Positions 1 to 12,617 of a DNA stretch of 64,000 bases are shown in pieces. The notes below the pieces were generated by a model. That model had not been told where the DNA came from and did not search any database. It saw nothing but the letters and a program-made list of their open reading frames with translations. Each line of letters begins with the position of its first letter. The stretch's first letter is position 1. The DNA lies in assembly GCA_036674765.1 (NCBI GenBank), contig JARVKI010000028.1, positions 248,001-312,000 on the forward strand, written 5' to 3'. Made by a program: the position numbers and the translations under genes. This DNA comes from Seiridium cupressi (lineage: Eukaryota > Ascomycota > Sordariomycetes > Amphisphaeriales > Sporocadaceae).

Positions 1-1345
1 GATTTCCTGTATAACAAGTCCTTACCGATATTATCGTTTATTCCCTAAGGTTTGAATAGCGACATATATAAATTATTTTTTATACCCTATTGGTAGTTCG
101 TTTGCAAATCGATACCTATATCTGTACCAGCGCTTACTGTCTACAACGTAATGTGGAATTAGTAACCTTGGCGACTAGAATGTTCACTTATTTTTACTGT
201 AGAATATCTGATCTGAATTTAAGGAGATTAAAACCTTGACTGGTGCAAATAGTGGAATTTATGTTACATCCATCGATCTGCATGGGTTTGCGCACCACAA
301 ACGATAAGGCAAGGGTATCAAGTCCTACAGCAGCTTTGCGTCACTGTCCGATGGAGACGAACATTTGTTTGTTAGGATCTCACTACAAGTAAATAGCAAC
401 AAAAGCTTAGCGGACCCAAGCAAGGCAGAAATGCAATGCAGGAACTAGGTATTTCTAGATGCCGGTACGGAGCACCGAGTACCTAAAGCACCTGTTGGAA
501 GCACTTCTTCAGGTACGCACTAGAACGTTTGCAGACAGCAGACAAGCTTCTAATCTGCCTAGTGCATTCTTAAATGATTCGCATTGGCCCACTTCTGTCC
601 CAAGACTGCATTTTCAGGGGCTCTTAGGAGTCTCCGGAGCCCGTTGGCAGGTCGCGGCCCCCCCCTGCAAACAGCTATTTTGGTGGACCATGGGACCCCC
701 AATTTGGGTGCATGGGACCAGGGTGCTGGCAAATTCGCAAATCCATGACCACCGGCCAGTGCCAACGTGTTCACGTTCGCCGTTCGCCGTGAGTCTGTCG
801 CGATTACCATACCTAGACCCCCTGCAAAGAAAAAGGTCGTGCCGCGTGGGTTGTCATCAGCTCATCTCTCTTCCCATCATGGATCGAACTTTGATTTGAT
901 AAACCAGGATGATTGATCCTTAGTCTTGTCGTCCAACTTTTCCTTCTGCCAGAACCTGCTTTGTTGCTTTGTGCTCCTTCCAAACACTGATGCGATAAAC
1001 CCCACGAATGCGCCGCAACACCATTTACACCCGCGCTCCAAGCCTTACGACCAACTAGCTGCGGTATCAGTTTGCGCGACTGACGCTGCCAGCATCGTAG
1101 TGGGGAAAAAATATAGACAACTTCTTTCCGGACATGCGACAATACGATCCAACGCTATAACGCGAACCTCGTGCCGAAATCCAAGTAGAGACATCTGACG
1201 CAACCGGCGCAGGAATCGTCTTAGCCAATACCCGTCACGGCCACATATCTACACCTGAGCTGTCCGCCAAACACAGGCAGTGGGATAGATGCAGCTTCGG
1301 GCACTGCGCTGCCACGAGCGGACGAGACCCAGATAGACGACCAAC
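1..1345. other. Intergenic, no gene recognised
   Basis: The first 1.3 kb holds only short overlapping frames on both strands with no recognisable protein motif, no tRNA-like fold and no obvious repeat. The right end is the presumed promoter and 5' UTR of the SMP3-type gene. An upstream gene may end outside the window. Confidence 0.5.
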
Positions 1346-3013
1346 ATGTGGAGGCGCACATATCTTCTGTTAGTCCTGGTGAGGCTGTACTTTGCCCTCT
1401 CGCCAAGCTACCTACATCCCGACGAGAACTTCCAAGGGCCCGAAGTCATTGCCGGGGAGATTTTTAGCTACCCGGTGCGTCGGACATGGGAGTTCACGAG
1501 CGAATACCCCATCCGCAGTGTCTTTCCCTTGTGGCCCGTCTACGGGCTGCCCATGCTATTGCTGAGGTGGCTATGGATCGGGAACGGCAAAGACGGCGAG
1601 ATCCCGCCTATTGCTGTTTTCTGGAGTTTGCGGGTGCTCATGTTCATCCTCAGCTTCGTGCTGGAGGACTGGGCCATCCATGAACTGGTGCAGTCCCCAC
1701 GGCACCGTCGCATCGCCATTTTGATGGTCGCATCGTCCTACGTGACCTGGACCTTCCAAACGCATACCTTCTCCAACTCGATAGAAACACTGGCCGTTGC
1801 TTGGAGTTTGGTCTTGATAGAGCGCATCTTGGATACAGTAAGAGCTTGAGTCCCACATCATGTTGTGTTGCATTATGTCTAACCAGATATCCAGTCCCAG
1901 CAAACATCTTCTCTTCTTGCGTCGACAGTCCTCGGCGTGGTTGCCGTCTTTGGCGTTTTTAATAGGATTACTTTTCCGGCCTTTTTGTTAATACCTGGAA
2001 TTCGATTGATACCCTATTTTTGGAAAAAGTAGGTTTTCTCTGGTATCCTGGGAGCGCCCTCGCCTATACTAACAGTACTCTTCAGGCCTTTGTCTCTTGT
2101 TGTTTTAGCAGCTTCAGTTTCAGCAACCCTAATAATTGCCATTTCCCTCGATACATCTTTCTACACGCCCCGTTCGATCAACTGGTTTGACCTTTTGCGC
2201 CACCCGGTCGTTACGCCATGGAACAACCTACGATACAACATGTCACCGGCGAACTTGGCGCAGCACGGACTGCACCCATGGTATCAGCATCTACTGGTAA
2301 ATACACCGACACTACTCGGTCCTGCCGCCGGTCTGCTGCTCTTCAAACCACACTTGTCACTCCGGCTTTACTCGGCAGTATCGGGCGTGTTTGTACTATC
2401 CATGTTCCAGCACCAGGAAGCGCGCTTTCTGCTCCCTACAGTCCCATTGATCCTGTCATCACTTCAGTTACCCAAGAACCCGAGCATTCTGAAAATATGG
2501 GTTGGTGCATGGATCGTGTTTAACGTGATACTTTCATTGCTCATGGGACTGTACCACCAAGGTGGCATTGTCCCGGGTCAGGTCTTCCTGAGCAAGCAAC
2601 CTGATGCAACACAAGCCATCTGGTGGAAGACATACATGCCTCCCATTTGGCTACTGAACGGCAAGAACGAAGTGCTTCGGACACAAGATGTGATGGACAT
2701 GGAGGGCACCAAACTCTTGGAGGAGCTAGAGAGACTAGCAACATGCGATACACCAGCAGACCGAAGGAACAACGAATACTTGAAGGAGCGCAACGGCACC
2801 TACTTGATAGCGCCTTTGTCGGCGACCTGGCTCGATCCCTACCTACCAAATAAGGGCCTTGATGGGTTGCGGTTTCGGGAAGTCTGGCGACATAGGCAGC
2901 ATTTGAACCTGGACGATTTGGACTGGGCCGAAGATGGGTTTTGGCCTACCGTGAAAAGGGTTATAGGGAGACGCGGGCTCGCAGCCTGGAGAATAACCAA
3001 AAGTTGTAAATGA
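1346..3013 (+). CDS. SMP3: GPI mannosyltransferase 4 (Smp3/PIG-Z type, GT22 family)
   Basis: Three exons: 1346-1837, 1895-2028 and 2086-3013, giving 517 residues, close to the roughly 516 of the yeast protein. Both introns (57 nt each) have GTARG donors, and branch-like CTAAC or ACTAAC lies before the acceptors. The N-terminal hydrophobic segment is followed by the GT22 signature HPDENFQ at residues 24-30, in the first lumenal loop; the Asp-Glu pair is the catalytic hallmark of dolichol-phosphate-mannose-dependent mannosyltransferases. Several further hydrophobic segments fit a multipass ER membrane protein. Known members add the fourth, side-branch mannose to the GPI core, which is essential in yeast. 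Other GT22 members (ALG9, ALG12, GPI10) are longer or diverge at HPDE; the FQGPEV context and the length favour Smp3. The start codon is followed directly by a signal-anchor-like segment, which supports it. Confidence 0.87.
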
Positions 3014-3770
3014 AGGAAGCCGGAAACATAATCTACTTTATTTCAAAGATTTACCTCTAGTTCAAGGCCACCCAAGAAAACGTGATATTACATGATTCTG
3101 AATTGATGGTAAGGTTGTATACCTAGAAAAAAGGTATTTCTGAGAGCGTTCTTTTACCTATGATGTGGTGGGGTTTGCGCATAGTCTGTAATGTGCTACG
3201 TAGCTCTAGTCCAGATGTCATGACTTGCAGGAACTCTTCAACTGCTCATACTACAATGTGCCTACAGTACATGGCAATAATTTTGAACCCCTGTCAAGTA
3301 TCCTACTGAAATAACCAATATAAGAGGTGGCATAGTTGCATACGCTTTACTATATTTGGTTTACGTCCCCGTTAAGATACCTGACAAGGCTTCAAAATTA
3401 TTGCCATGTACTGTAGGTGCGCATGTAATCACTGGGCTTGGGCTCGGGCTTCAGAGTTGAACGTGCAATGACAAGGTTGCATCTGTATTCCTGATGTCAC
3501 ACGCCGCGCCAAGCCGGGGGGCCAGCTTCTAGTCTGTGGGGGCTTTCAATCCGCGTCGCGTGGAAAATCGGCCAGGAAGCGCATTGTCCCTAGCGAAATT
3601 TTGGGCCCATTGACATTCGATCCAATTCAAATCATCGACTCAGCTTCTATAATAGCACGCCAGCTGCACCGACGTTCCTCCACCGATCGCAAGAGCTATA
3701 CATTGATAGCGGGTGCTCAAAAAGAGGAAACAGCATAGACAAGTATTGATACGAGCACAGCACTGCCAAG
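3014..3770. other. Intergenic between SMP3 and PET100, contains a MITE
   Basis: No coding frame is supported here. The stretch holds the 3' flank of SMP3, a 149 bp terminal-inverted-repeat element (listed separately) and the PET100 promoter. Confidence 0.6.
3265..3413. mobile_element. MITE-like element with 41 bp terminal inverted repeats and TA flanks
   Basis: The arm at 3265-3305 is the reverse complement of 3373-3413. The outer 23 nt are identical and only 4 of 41 positions differ. The element begins CAGTACATGGC, ends with its complement, and is flanked on both sides by TA (3263-3264 and 3414-3415). The 67 bp core has no coding capacity. TIRs plus a TA target-site duplication are the hallmark of non-autonomous Tc1/mariner-superfamily elements. 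No autonomous transposase was seen in the window. The near-identical arms suggest a fairly recent insertion, or maintenance as a hairpin. Confidence 0.75.
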
Positions 3771-4156
3771 ATGGGAGGTCTCAACCTCGAGGTATTCAAG
3801 GTACGAAGCACCCCATACCTCTCACCTCCATGTCCCGCCTTCCGCCGACCCCGGCCTAAGGTCTTTGAGTGATGCCCTTTTGCTAAAACGACACACAGTT
3901 CGGCATGTACGTCATGTTCCCGATCGGCATCATGTATTATTTCGGCACAAACCTCGATGAGCGCTTCGCCGTACCGGACTTCTGGCCCAAGCCCGAGCAG
4001 GCTAACAAGGTCCCGTTTGACAAAGATGAAATCCACGCCGAGCTGCAGCGCTTGAGGGCAAGAAGGCTGTATCTGAGGGACAGGAGACTCGAGGAGGAGG
4101 CAAAGAGGCCCCCGCCGCCCCCACAGCCAGAGCAAAATGAGCAGGAGAACAGGTGA
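3771..4156 (+). CDS. PET100: Mitochondrial cytochrome c oxidase assembly protein Pet100
   Basis: Two exons, 3771-3800 and 3899-4156, give a 95-residue protein. The tiny first exon encodes only ten residues (MGGLNLEVFK) and is missed if one starts at the next ATG (3905). It supplies the conserved MGG-NLE-FKFGMY start of the Pet100 family. A single membrane segment (about residues 13-26, MYVMFPIGIMYYFG) is followed by the family-typical TNLD-RF-VPDFWP stretch. A charged, coiled-coil-prone, Arg/Glu-rich tail ends in a proline/glutamine run. Pet100 is an inner-membrane chaperone needed to join cytochrome c oxidase subunit modules. The gene is convergent with the TACO1-like gene 307 nt downstream. 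Confidence 0.9.
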
Positions 4157-4463
4157 AAGGACGTCAGAGCACCGATGCGAACGCGACGGAGGTTGTTTTC
4201 GAATACGTTCGCACTCGGATCGGTTTTCTCTCCGGAAATGGACCGAGGAGGCATCGAGAGTTGAAGCTTGGAGCTGCTGGACTGCTAGCAAAAGCCTCAC
4301 AGCAGTGGGCAACAAACAACTACTGCCATCGGAGCAGCAAGTGTAAAAGTATTGCAAAGGCTGTATTTTAACAGATGTATATGGCGTCTAGTCTGGTTTT
4401 GCTATATCCCCAAGGGATGGGTATGTCTATACTATTTGTACATATGTATTATGATCAGGACGG

Positions 4464-5339
4464 TCAGTCGAGATCGTCTTCTATGGGACTCCACACTTCC
4501 TCCGATATCTCTCCCCTCTCGGCGTTTGCATAGACCGCCTGCACATCTTCGTTGTCTCGTACAGCGGTAAGGAACTCTGCGAATTGCGCCGCAATGTCCG
4601 GGTCATCGAGCTTGACTGCATCCTCGGACGGCTTCCATATGATGTCTGATGTCACAATCTCAGCGTTTAGAGCTGCACTTAAGCTCTGGGCGGTCTGGTG
4701 GGTTATGTTTGGCTGTGTCCAGATGAGCACGCTGCCATCGTCGTCCTGCTCAACATCCTCGGCGCCTGCCTCCACTGCCTGCATGAAGACGTCGTCAAAG
4801 TCCTTGCCCTCCAAGCCTGAGAGAATGGTGCGTCCCAGCCTAGTGAACAAAAAGGTGGTAGGAGTGACAGTAGCTGAATGCCTCTTCGCAACGAGCTTCA
4901 GGTCCTTGAGAGCACGCTGCTTGTTGTCGCATTCGATCTCGATAATGACGGCTACAGACCCGGGACCCATGACCTCGAGCATAGCCGTTTCCAGCTTCTC
5001 TCCCGTTGATGACTTGCCCTGGCCGCGCGCAATGGCCAGCTCTATATTCGCCTTGGGCATCCCTGATTTCTTGGCTTCAGAAATCGTCTTGGCTAGCTGT
5101 GCATTCAGATCTGGGTTTGCGCCATAAAGCTTTGAGTAGAGGGCTAGATGTTTTGCAAAGAGTGTGCGTGCGGCCGTCTTCTTCTTGTCGGCTGCGCCCT
5201 TCTCATGCTTGATCTTAGACCAGCGGTTGTGCCCGCTATATACTAAAAGGCTGGAGGTGAATGCGCGACAGCACTGGAGACATATTGAAGAATCCTGCAG
5301 CTGCATAGCTGGGCGTCTTGGTCGTAAAAGAAAAGCCAT
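4464..5339 (-). CDS. Mitochondrial YebC/TACO1-family translational activator
   Basis: Intronless, 291 residues. The first 35 residues are Arg/Ser/Leu-rich with almost no acidic residues, as in a mitochondrial presequence. The YebC hallmark GHNRWSKIKHEKGAADKKK follows (about residues 36-54), then the DLNAQLAKTISEAKKSGMPK region and an acidic C-terminal domain. Bacterial YebC and human TACO1 are three-domain proteins of 240-300 residues. TACO1 promotes translation of mitochondrial COX1, and the yeast relative DPC29 is also mitochondrial. Compared with bacterial homologues this copy has only the presequence added. It is divergent from LAA1, with 566 nt between the two starts, and convergent with PET100. 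The family assignment is firm; the COX1-specific role is inferred from human data. Confidence 0.88.
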   Translation of the reverse strand: MAFLLRPRRPAMQLQDSSICLQCCRAFTSSLLVYSGHNRWSKIKHEKGAADKKKTAARTLFAKHLALYSKLYGANPDLNAQLAKTISEAKKSGMPKANIELAIARGQGKSSTGEKLETAMLEVMGPGSVAVIIEIECDNKQRALKDLKLVAKRHSATVTPTTFLFTRLGRTILSGLEGKDFDDVFMQAVEAGAEDVEQDDDGSVLIWTQPNITHQTAQSLSAALNAEIVTSDIIWKPSEDAVKLDDPDIAAQFAEFLTAVRDNEDVQAVYANAERGEISEEVWSPIEDDLD

Positions 5340-5905
5340 TGTACGCAGTAGTTGAGAATATGTACATGTAAAAGGGGGAAGCGCCGCTAGAAGATAACAG
5401 AGTAAAGCATACTACTACACAAGAAATATATTAATGGGCTGTAAGCGGAAAGAATCGTTCTCACCCCAGAGTATAGAGTGCTCGTATAAGTCACCTGATT
5501 GGGCTCCGGTGGTTCACAGCTGAAGCAAGGAATCTGATATGGGATCAATGAAAATCCGTAAAGTGTCACTCATCCAGTTCGGCCCCTGTGGATCCTGTGC
5601 CTTGATCATTTTGCGGGGAGACTTTTAAGAACTTGCGCCACCGCGACGCAGATGCTAATTGGCCGCCTTGAGCCTAAATGAGACACTGAGCAAGGATACC
5701 TGGCGCCGCCTAGAGATCAGCGCACTGGAGCTTCCATTGACATGCCGCATCGAAAGCAGAGCTAAGGGGGGCTACAATCGAGCCTCGTGTTCAACCCAAG
5801 CTGCCCTCAAAGCAGCTATATCACACAACAAATACGACAATAGACTCATAGCCATCCGGGCTGGATCCCCGAACTCGCTACGTTCGGCGCGCATAAACGT
5901 TCCTC
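5340..5905. promoter_or_regulatory. Bidirectional promoter region between TACO1-like gene and LAA1
   Basis: This 566 nt lies between divergent start codons. It contains no supported gene. A frame across 5659-6249 is an overlap shadow of the LAA1 start. No single regulatory motif stands out. Confidence 0.4.
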
Positions 5906-8900
5906 ATGTCGGTGCCCACGTCACCCGCCGACGATGCCAATGGCGACGTACGCCCTCCCTCGCCGCCCCGTGCGACCACCACAGCCGCCAGCACGGCTTC
6001 GCAAAACCCCGAGCTCGATGTGGCAAAGCTGCAGTCACTGCCCGTAGAGCAGCAGGACCTTTTCTTGCTGACGTTTATCTCGAGCCTCCACAAGCACGTG
6101 AAGGGCCTCACGGCCGACGACTGCAGTGCACAGCAGTTCTACTTGAAGAAGGAGGCTTTCCAGGTCATCAACCTATCCACGCCGGCCCCGAGCCGCGTAA
6201 TAAGGACCGATATTGGGGAAATCTTGGCATACATTTTCGAAAAGGGTGACAGAAAGCTTCTATTCGAGACCGTGAACGATCTGGTGTCCATGGTGGGCAA
6301 CTCCAAGATCAAGACGGACGCTGAACTAAGGACTAGACATGCTGCGGTCACATGCTTGGGCGATGTCTATGCCACTGCTGGCGACAGCGCCATTCCTCTC
6401 CACCAAATAGCATGCGGTGCATTGATCAAACTGTTCAAGAACACGTCCAGCAATGCCGGGTTGCGCGCTGCCATATTGGACTCACTGGCCAAGATAGCTA
6501 CCATGGTTGGTGGAAGCACCGATGAGGCTATCGCACGCGATGTATGGAAGCAGTGCCGTGGTGCGGCCTCGGGGGACAAGGGATATCTTTCCGTCGTGGC
6601 AGCTTGTCGTTGCTTTACGGCTTTGGCCAAGCACACACCGTATTTCAGCAACTACAGCGATTTCGAAAACCTGAAGGCGGCCTTGTTCAAGGCCTTCGAC
6701 TCACCCTCCAGTCAGGTACGCCAAGCTGCTGCCGACTGTCTGGCCGAGGCGATGGTGACAGGTCACTCGGAGTTAGGTGCTGTCGAGAGCGCTGTGCCTA
6801 AAATCAAGAAACCCAAGTCTAAAGCAAGTAAGCGTGCTTCTGTCCAACCCGGTGCAGGCCTTGCCGAGGAAGACGATATCCCGTCAAGACCAGGGAGCCC
6901 GGCTCCAGGGGGGAAGAAGACGGCGCAATTGTCCCTGACCATGGTCGACATGCTGAAAACTTTGTCCACCCAATTCGTGCGGCTCTCCACAACCAATAGA
7001 GCAAGGGCCGCCCTCGGTATCTGCTACGGCAGGCTGTTGAGGAGACTGGGAGAGAAGACAGTCGAGGTCAACTACATGAGGATCGTAGAGAACCTCACCA
7101 TCGATATCCTGGGAAATCCGAACATTACCAACAACCGCTACCGGTTGCTTGTATCCCGGCGAATTGTCGACTCTATCCTGCAAAACACAGTCGGCCAAAG
7201 GATCCTTGGCGAACCTGGTCAAATGACCGCAGCCAAGGCCGTCATCAACGATGTCTTCAAGAATTACCCTCAGGCACTCAAAGAGCGCCCCGAACCAAGC
7301 AAACACACGTTAATTGCTGGACTGGGCGCTGTGGCTTCTCTCATCAACTCCTTAGGTTCAGCGGCCAACAACTTCGCTGAAGCCTGCCGAGACGGCTTAC
7401 TGCAGGTGTTACAACATCCCAGTTATAGTGTGCAGGTCTATGCCTCGTATTGTATGAAGAGCTTCGTAAAAGCTTGTCCGCAACAATTGTTACCATGCTT
7501 ATCTGTATGCATGAACAGTCTGAGTAGGGAGCTGTCACAGCTCGGGGCAGGGCGGAATTCGCCTAGACGGTGTATAGGATTCGCACACGGCCTTGCTACG
7601 ACGTTGAGTGCTAGTCCTGTCCGCCCCTTGTACGGGTCGGTGGACATCAACAGTCGGGTTCTGACCATGGCCACCAATTTACTAAAGTCGAGTGGCAAGT
7701 CAGAGCTTCGTGTCTCAAGTACACAGATCCAAGTTGCGTGGATACTGATCGGCGGCCTCATGGCACTTGGCCCGAATTTCGTCAAGATCCATCTATCACA
7801 ACTTCTGCTTCTATGGAAAAATGCTCTTCCCAAGCCACTGGCAAAAGACAACACATCGCAGCGGAGTCTTCTAGAGGCGTCTTTTCTCACTCACGTCAGA
7901 GAATGCGCTCTTGGCTCTATCCTCGCTTTTTTGCAATTCAATAGTCGCCTATTGACGGTGGATGTATCGAAACGCATTGCAGCTATGCTACAAAGCACTA
8001 CAGCGTTCCTCCGAACACTACCCGCCAAGAAAACAACCGATGATCTTGCACAAAGGTTGACTCCGGCGCTTCAACTTCAAGATCTCGACCTCATGGTCCA
8101 GCGCCGTGTACTCCAGTGCTACACGAAACTCGTGAATCAGAGCCCCGCGGGAGGGAGCGAGGCATTGCTGCAGTCCAATCTTTTGACGGCGGCCGTCTCT
8201 CTTTTTGCTGACCCTGAAAATTACGCCGGCAACTCCCTCAGTGCGTCTATTGCCAACGCAGCAGGGACATTCGAGTCTGTCTGGGAAGTTGGAGATAACT
8301 CTGGATTTGGTGTTACCGGCCTCATAAATGGATTCCGGCTACAAAAGCTTCCTGGCGAACAAGACAACTCGAGCGAACAGCCGGCTTCAGATGAGGCAGA
8401 CCCCGAAGTCTTTATCGACGATCTCCTCAAGTCGCCGGTTTGTCCTTCTCTCGAGCATGATGCAGCTATGCTTTATGTTACTGATGTTGATGCATCCGGA
8501 ATACTACCACACCCACCGGCAACGGAGGTCATCAATATGGCTATCCAACTGTTTGCATTTGTCTTCCCTCTCACCCCAGCAAAGGTTCAAGAAAGCATTC
8601 TTGAGCAACTCGCTACATTCATGTCAGCCGGAGTTCTGCAGCGTGATCCTGGTCGCAAAGCCGCCATCAATGTCAACGTTTCTGCTGCACTTCTCTACAG
8701 CTTGAAGGTTGCTTCCAAAGAGACGCCGTCCCCTCCCGGTGACGTTACAAATCTTGCTGTGGAGAAGTTACTGCAGGAGGTCGTCAGAGGGTTCGTTGTA
8801 GACCCAGACCAGTACATTCGTAGTCTGGGATATGAGACGGTTGCTAGGCTTTGCAACACTTGCGGAAACGCCTTCACTAACAATGAAATCAAGCACCTTG

Positions 8901-11900
8901 TCGACACTATTGTCGGCAACAGAGAACCTAGCGCACGGGCGGGATGTGCAATGTCGTTGGGTTGCATACAAGCTAAGGTGGGAGGTATGGCTGCCGGGTA
9001 CCATCTCAAGACCATATTAGGAATATTGATGTCGCTCTGCAACGACCCACACCCTACAGTACACTACTGGGCTCTGGAAGCTCTCTCACAAGTATCAGAT
9101 GCGGCCGGTCTAGGATTTGCCCCGTACGTGTCAAGTAGTTTGGGCATGCTGGCGCAACTGTACCTCTCGGACACGCACCATCCTGAAGTCTCCTCGGCCA
9201 TCTCGATGAACCTTGACATGGAGCTATCTACAACAGGCGCAATCACGCGTTGTGTCGACTCCATGATCAATGTTCTGGGACCCGACCTGCAAGACTCGAC
9301 CAAATCGCGCGAGTTGATATTGACATTAGTTGGCCAGCTTCAAGATGAAAGCCATGTCCTTGTCCAACGTGCCAGTCTCAGCTGCTTGGAGCACCTGTCG
9401 CTCTATGCGCCAGGCAATATGGTGTTTGCAGACTACGTCAAGTTGCTTCAGAAATATCTCAATGGCGAGGTTTCCTCTCTCAGAGACGCCGCCGTCGACG
9501 GCCTCTATAATCTGATGAAGAGGAACTCTCGAGATGTGTTTGATGCGGCAGAGCCAGGTTTAGAGGACCAGCTCTGGCTGGTTCTTGACTCTTGCCCTAG
9601 TCACGATGGCATCTGCAACATCATTCGCAACTGGATACGGCAAACATCACTGACCGATACTTCTTCTTGGCTGCTCCGTCTGCAAAATGTGCTCAAGATG
9701 ACAAGACAAAAGGCAACTTCAGAAAGTCGTGCAGGCAACACGAGGCCCAGCGCAGTTGTAGACTTGCAAGATGAAGAGGTTGCTGGTTTTGCCGGTGCCG
9801 CAACTGCCAAGGATGAGAAGGACCAAGCTGCAGCTTCTGAAGTCGAGCCGCTGCGATGGCAAGTGCGGACCTTTGCAATGAGCTGTCTTAATGAGATATT
9901 TACTCTCATCAACAAGGATCTGGCGACCAACGGCGAATCGCCGGCGCAGGCGGCCTTACAAGCACGCATTGCCGACGTTGTACGCATGGGCTTCTCCGCT
10001 TCTACCTCAAGCGTACTGGAGCTGAGAATTTGGGGCTTGAAAATCATTGGAGCGGTCTTGCGTATGTTTGGCAAGACGCCGGACCCCGACTTCGATGAGG
10101 CCATGCTTCTTGAGCAGTATCAGGCGCAAATTAGCTCCGCCTTGACCCCGGCCTTTGCAGCCGACTCTTCACCCGAATTGGCATCGGAAGCTGTCAATGT
10201 TTGTGCAGCTTTCATATCGACTGGCATTGTGACCGATGTAGATCGGATGGGCCGCATTCTGAAGACACTTGTTACGGCTCTTGAGAACTTCTCGAAGGAG
10301 TCAGAGAATGCAGGAATTGGTGATCTTCAAGGCCTGAGCTCCAATGCCCAGATCATGGTCAAAATGTCCGTGTTCTCGGCCTGGGCCGACTTGCAAGTAG
10401 CTAGTCTCGAGCAGAAGTATCTGCTGAACGTTCTGAAGCCCCATATCGGAACACTGACGCCTTTATGGCTGGCTTCGCTACGAGAATTCGCGCGGTTGCG
10501 ATTTGAGCCGGACATTTCCATGACTTTAGGCCCGCCATCACTTTCTGGGAGCCTGGATACCATATACGCTGCTTTGAACCGCGAGACCCTTCTTCGATTC
10601 TATCAAGACTCCTGGCTGAAGCTTGTCGATGCCATCGCTAGTCTTATCGAACAAGATAGCGAGTTCGTTTTCGACGCGCTGGATGGCAAAGAAACCGAAG
10701 CTCCTTCTACCAACGGCCAGTCAAAAGGGGCCGACATCAACTATCGTGATGAGCCGGTCGCCTTCTTCTTCGTCTTGTTTGGTATCGCCTTCGAGGCTTT
10801 AGCAACTCGCCCTGGTCAGAGCGATTCTCTGGCCACTCAAGAGCAGACGCTGGAGATTCTGCAGGCTCTTAAAAAGATTCTGCATCCAAGCGTTTCAGGT
10901 CACGCAATCTACAGGGAAGCCATCTTTTCCGAGACGATGGACCTGCTCGATAGACTCGTGCTGACGGAGGCCCTCGATGTGCAAAGTGTCATTGTTGAGA
11001 TAGCCAGGGCTCTCTGCGTTGCTCATCCATCTGCCAGGAAGCAGGAACAGCCAGAGAGTGGAGATCTATCGGAAGATATAGAACAGTTGTTCGAGCTGAC
11101 TCGGATCATTGTTCTCGTACTCTCGGGGCTTCTGCCCAACCTGACCGAGTCCAATCAGCCCGTTCGCCACCAGTTGACCGAAGAGGCAGTTCTACTGATA
11201 CGATCCGCTCTGAACGCCATTGTTGATGCCGCTGAAGTCTTCCCTGCCATTATCAGGGCCGACCTCCATGCATGCATCATCCACATCTTCTCTACTGTGC
11301 TGGCAACGCCGTCATGCCAGGAAATCATCGTGCCCCAAGCCTTACCAATATTGAAGCGTTTTATGACGAGCATTTCAAGTTCGCGTGCCATAGCGGACAA
11401 TAAATCACACTCTGGTGCACAGCTTCAAGGATGCTTACGACGTTTCTTGTCCATCTACTTGAATGCCCAGAAACGCGAATCGCCCAGCTCGCTCTCATGC
11501 GTCAAGAATTGTCTCCTCGCTGTTACCATACTTTTCACCGGAGGACACAACCGCTTGGCAGCCAACGATCCAGTGGTAGCTCGTTTCCTCAACGAGTTGA
11601 TGGATTGCCTGACAGACCGCATGGTAAGTGATCAATCAACTCCTTTCCCCCCTCCCGTATAATACGAGGTCCTTTTGCTTACCAAATCAAACAGACTGCC
11701 AAGATCGCCTCCAACTGCGTGCGCTCTCTTCTGTTACAACCTTCGCCAACGCCTGCAGACCAATCCATCGCTCGGTATCTCCTTCCGCGCCTGATTGCAT
11801 TTGTGACCACCACAGAGCCGGAAGATCCAGAGAATGCTCGCCGCCTCATTGCTCAAACACTAACTCAGTATGTCGCTAACGTCGACAGCGACCATGCCCA

Positions 11901-12171
11901 GATCGTCATGGCTGTTGTCGCCCCCGCTCTCCTATCTCGCGCATCGAGCGAGGGTGCAGAAGTTTACCGCGAGACGAGCACAAGATTGCTTGAGATGGCT
12001 TCAACGGACCAAGCCGCCTTTAGGGGCATTGTAGCTGCTATGGATGAGGGACAAAAGGCGTTCATGGAGGAAGTCATCAAGTCAGGGCGTGCCACTGGTG
12101 ACGGCGGCAAGGGTGCGTCCAGTGCTGGTGGACAGCCTACCATTGCGCTGAAGATGAACTTTGGATCATAG
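5906..12171 (+). CDS. LAA1: HEATR5/Laa1 family HEAT-repeat protein (AP-1/clathrin accessory)
   Basis: Two exons, 5906-11623 and 11695-12171, encode 2064 residues, matching yeast Laa1 (about 2000) and animal HEATR5 (about 2050). The 71 nt intron has a GTAAGT donor and CAG acceptor in phase 0. Nearly the whole protein is alpha-helical HEAT-type repeats. The N-terminal region with LTFISSLHKHVKGL and IGEILAYIFEKGDRKLLFE is the conserved start of the family after a disordered Pro/Ser/Thr-rich leader of about 45 residues. A Lys/Ser/Pro-rich linker lies around residues 295-340. The C-terminus ends in a Gly-rich stretch and PTIALKMNFGS. Laa1 recruits AP-1 to the trans-Golgi and endosomes; HEATR5B does the same in animals. 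It is the largest and most clearly conserved gene in the window. Confidence 0.9.
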
Positions 12172-12617
12172 AATAGAAGGGGACATGATATTCGAGGCGC
12201 ATTTAGTGACTTCGTGGTAGCCACGTAGTCGAAGATGGGAATTATGAAATGAACGAATGATCTGGAGAAAATAAACTAATAACATGATGCTGTTCAAGAC
12301 ACTGTTCATGGGACAAAGTCAAACAAGTCGATGGGCTCGCTATGAAGTCGTGAAGCCAAATGGCGAACCGGATGGCAAATGCAGGCCATGCTAACGGCGC
12401 TGTGCAACGCAAACTGTCATGTAGGGATCTTTATTTGTGTGGCTAAATTTAATTTTAACTTCCATTTGGGTATCTACGGCATCCCTAGACTGCTTCTGCT
12501 ACTGATAGCCATGATGACCACATTAATATAATATACATAAAATCTCTATAGCCCCGTTTCGCGATGAGCGGCGGGCGATACATACCAACAGACTTAGATA
12601 ACAGCACTATTATAATA
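12172..12617. other. Convergent 3' flanks of LAA1 and the GPI-anchored protein gene
   Basis: AT-rich 446 nt between two convergent genes with no coding frame of interest. An AATAAA at 12270-12275, about 100 nt after the LAA1 stop, is a likely polyadenylation element. Confidence 0.5.
12270..12275 (+). terminator. Polyadenylation-signal-like AATAAA after LAA1
   Basis: Exact AATAAA hexamer 99 nt downstream of the LAA1 stop codon, in an A-rich context. The position fits a fungal 3' end element, but fungal signals are degenerate and no transcript evidence is available. Confidence 0.4.
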
